A DNA stretch of 5,641 bases from Pseudomonadota bacterium (GTDB taxonomy: Bacteria; Pseudomonadota; Alphaproteobacteria; Acetobacterales; Acetobacteraceae): NCBI GenBank assembly GCA_021826485.1, contig JAKAZX010000278.1, positions 1 to 5,641 of the forward strand. The letters run 5' to 3'. Position numbers and translations under genes: made by a program. The notes below the pieces were generated by a model, which worked only from the letters and a program-made list of their open reading frames with translations, was not told the DNA's origin and ran no database searches. Numbering within the stretch: the first letter of the stretch is position 1; each line of letters starts with the position of its first letter. This document shows positions 4,897-5,641 of this stretch, piece after piece.

Positions 4897-5641
4897 ATGC
4901 TCGACATTCTGTCTTCCGATGGCACGCGCGCCGGCTTGCGGCGCGGCACGAAGATCACCGGCGCCGCCGTGGGCGCCACACTCGGCCCCTGTGGCCGCTC
5001 CGGCGGCGCGCATGATCCGCTTGCCGTGCCAGATGCGGCACCCAGCGGCGTCGCGGTCGTCAGATCCCTGTGCTTCGAGAAACCGGGCCGAGGCCGCCGG
5101 CGCCGCCCTGCTGCGTCAGGTGGCGGAATGGACCGACGAGGCGGCAGGCGATGGCACGGCCGGTGCGATCGTCATTGCCCAACTGCTGGCGCGCGAGGCC
5201 ATCGCCATGGTCGGGCTGGGCTCCGACCCGGTTGCGCTCCGTCAGGATATTGCCGCGGCCCGGGACATGGCGGAGCAGCACGTTGCCGGACTGGCCCGCC
5301 CGGCCGGCAGCATTGGCGGAAGGCAAACGACCGCTGCGCGGACGCCCCCGGCGCAGCCCTCCCGGTGCGTTGTCGGGAGCGTCGTGCCGGGTGGCGGCGT
5401 CGCCTTGCTGTCGGCCGCGCGGACACTCGCGGCATTGGGTCGGCGGACCGGCGGCACGGACCGTCATTTCCGCCTTGCCTGTTCGGTGGTCCACCGGGCG
5501 CTGGAAGAGCCGTTCCGGCACGCGCTGCAGAACGCCGGCATCGCGCCGGTCCGGGTGATGCCCCGTCTGCTCGACCACGACGATCCGGACCAAGCGGGGG
5601 TGAGCCTGCCGTCCGGCGAAGTGGTGGACATGCTGGCGGCG
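4897..5641 (+). pseudogene. GroEL-like chaperonin remnant: frameshifted, apical domain missing
   Basis: AAGG at 4886-4889, seven bases before the ATG at 4897, supports the start. The first frame gives GAAVGATLGPCGRSGG, aligned to the GroEL TLGPKGR nucleotide loop, then GVAVVRSLCFE. At the AAA run 5080-5082 one extra base breaks the frame. The frame one base later restores FENRAEAAGAALLRQV, then AGDGTAGAIVIAQLLARE (the GDGTT motif, with the Asp equivalent to E. coli D87) and GSDPVALRQDI. Spacing to this point matches GroEL residue for residue. After AGLARPAGS (E. coli residue about 137) the sequence jumps to material equivalent to about residue 380, so most of the apical and intermediate domains is absent. 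A segment from 5320 in the first frame (KANDRCADA) resembles the GroEL RVEDA region, suggesting two more frame changes. From 5381 VVPGGGVALLSAARTL and PSGEVVDMLAA match the C-terminal equatorial half; the gene leaves the window. The K51 and D52 equivalents are also replaced. It is probably non-functional. Confidence 0.77.

Noticed and set aside
2920..5013. Very long open frame on the minus strand opposite the CopG and depolymerase genes
   Set aside because: It is antisense to two well-supported plus-strand genes, has a composition expected of a GC-rich shadow (many Arg, Gly, Ala and His), shows no recognisable domain, and crosses the GroEL-like remnant.
5070..5558. Plus-strand open frame beginning MLRETGPRPP within the GroEL-like region
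   Set aside because: It is out of phase with the GroEL-matching segments and is Arg/Pro-rich, as expected for a wrong frame.
1..5641. CRISPR array, tRNA, rRNA, riboswitch or toxin-antitoxin pair
   Set aside because: No regularly spaced direct repeats, tRNA cloverleaf or rRNA motifs were seen. The CopG-like gene is followed by an esterase rather than a toxin, so a toxin-antitoxin reading is not supported.

Overview
The window is GC-rich DNA with strong G/C preference at third codon positions. The best-matching gene types (a CopG-like regulator beside a polyhydroxyalkanoate depolymerase, and a divergent GroEL paralogue) suggest an alphaproteobacterium, probably Rhodospirillales/Acetobacteraceae. 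That placement is inference from protein resemblance only. The window is an accessory region in decay: insertion sequences fill its left 42 percent, and pseudogenes lie on both sides of one intact two-gene unit.

Left part (1-2360, all read on the minus strand): three insertion sequences abut or nest. Bases 1-127 look like the end of an IS66-family element that has cut into an IS481-family transposase gene (128-1091). The IS481 copy in turn adjoins, and seems to have removed or replaced, the outer 3' end of an IS3-family (IS407-group) element (1092-2360). The IS3 element keeps both reading frames and a canonical A AAA AAC frameshift site, but only its 5' terminal repeat is complete.

Middle (2361-2949): the IS3 element sits directly in an alpha/beta-hydrolase gene. 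The remnant has lost its N-terminus, contains a one-base frameshift and has lost its C-terminal part, so it is dead.

Right part (2920-4752): an intact ribbon-helix-helix (CopG-type) regulator is preceded by a 9-bp palindrome that is a good candidate operator. It is followed in the same direction by an intact esterase of the short-chain-length PHA depolymerase family with a full Ser-Asp-His triad and no evident signal peptide. The two are probably functionally linked.

Right end (4897-5641+): a GroEL-like gene has a good ribosome binding site and recognisable equatorial-domain halves. It has a one-base frameshift at an AAA run, lacks about 240 residues covering the apical and most of the intermediate domain, and shows probable further frame changes near the deletion joint. 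It runs off the window. I interpret it as a decayed paralogue of groEL, although an apical-less chaperonin family is worth excluding. I found no convincing new defence or mobile system; the most noteworthy items are the GroEL remnant, the nested elements and the regulator's operator.
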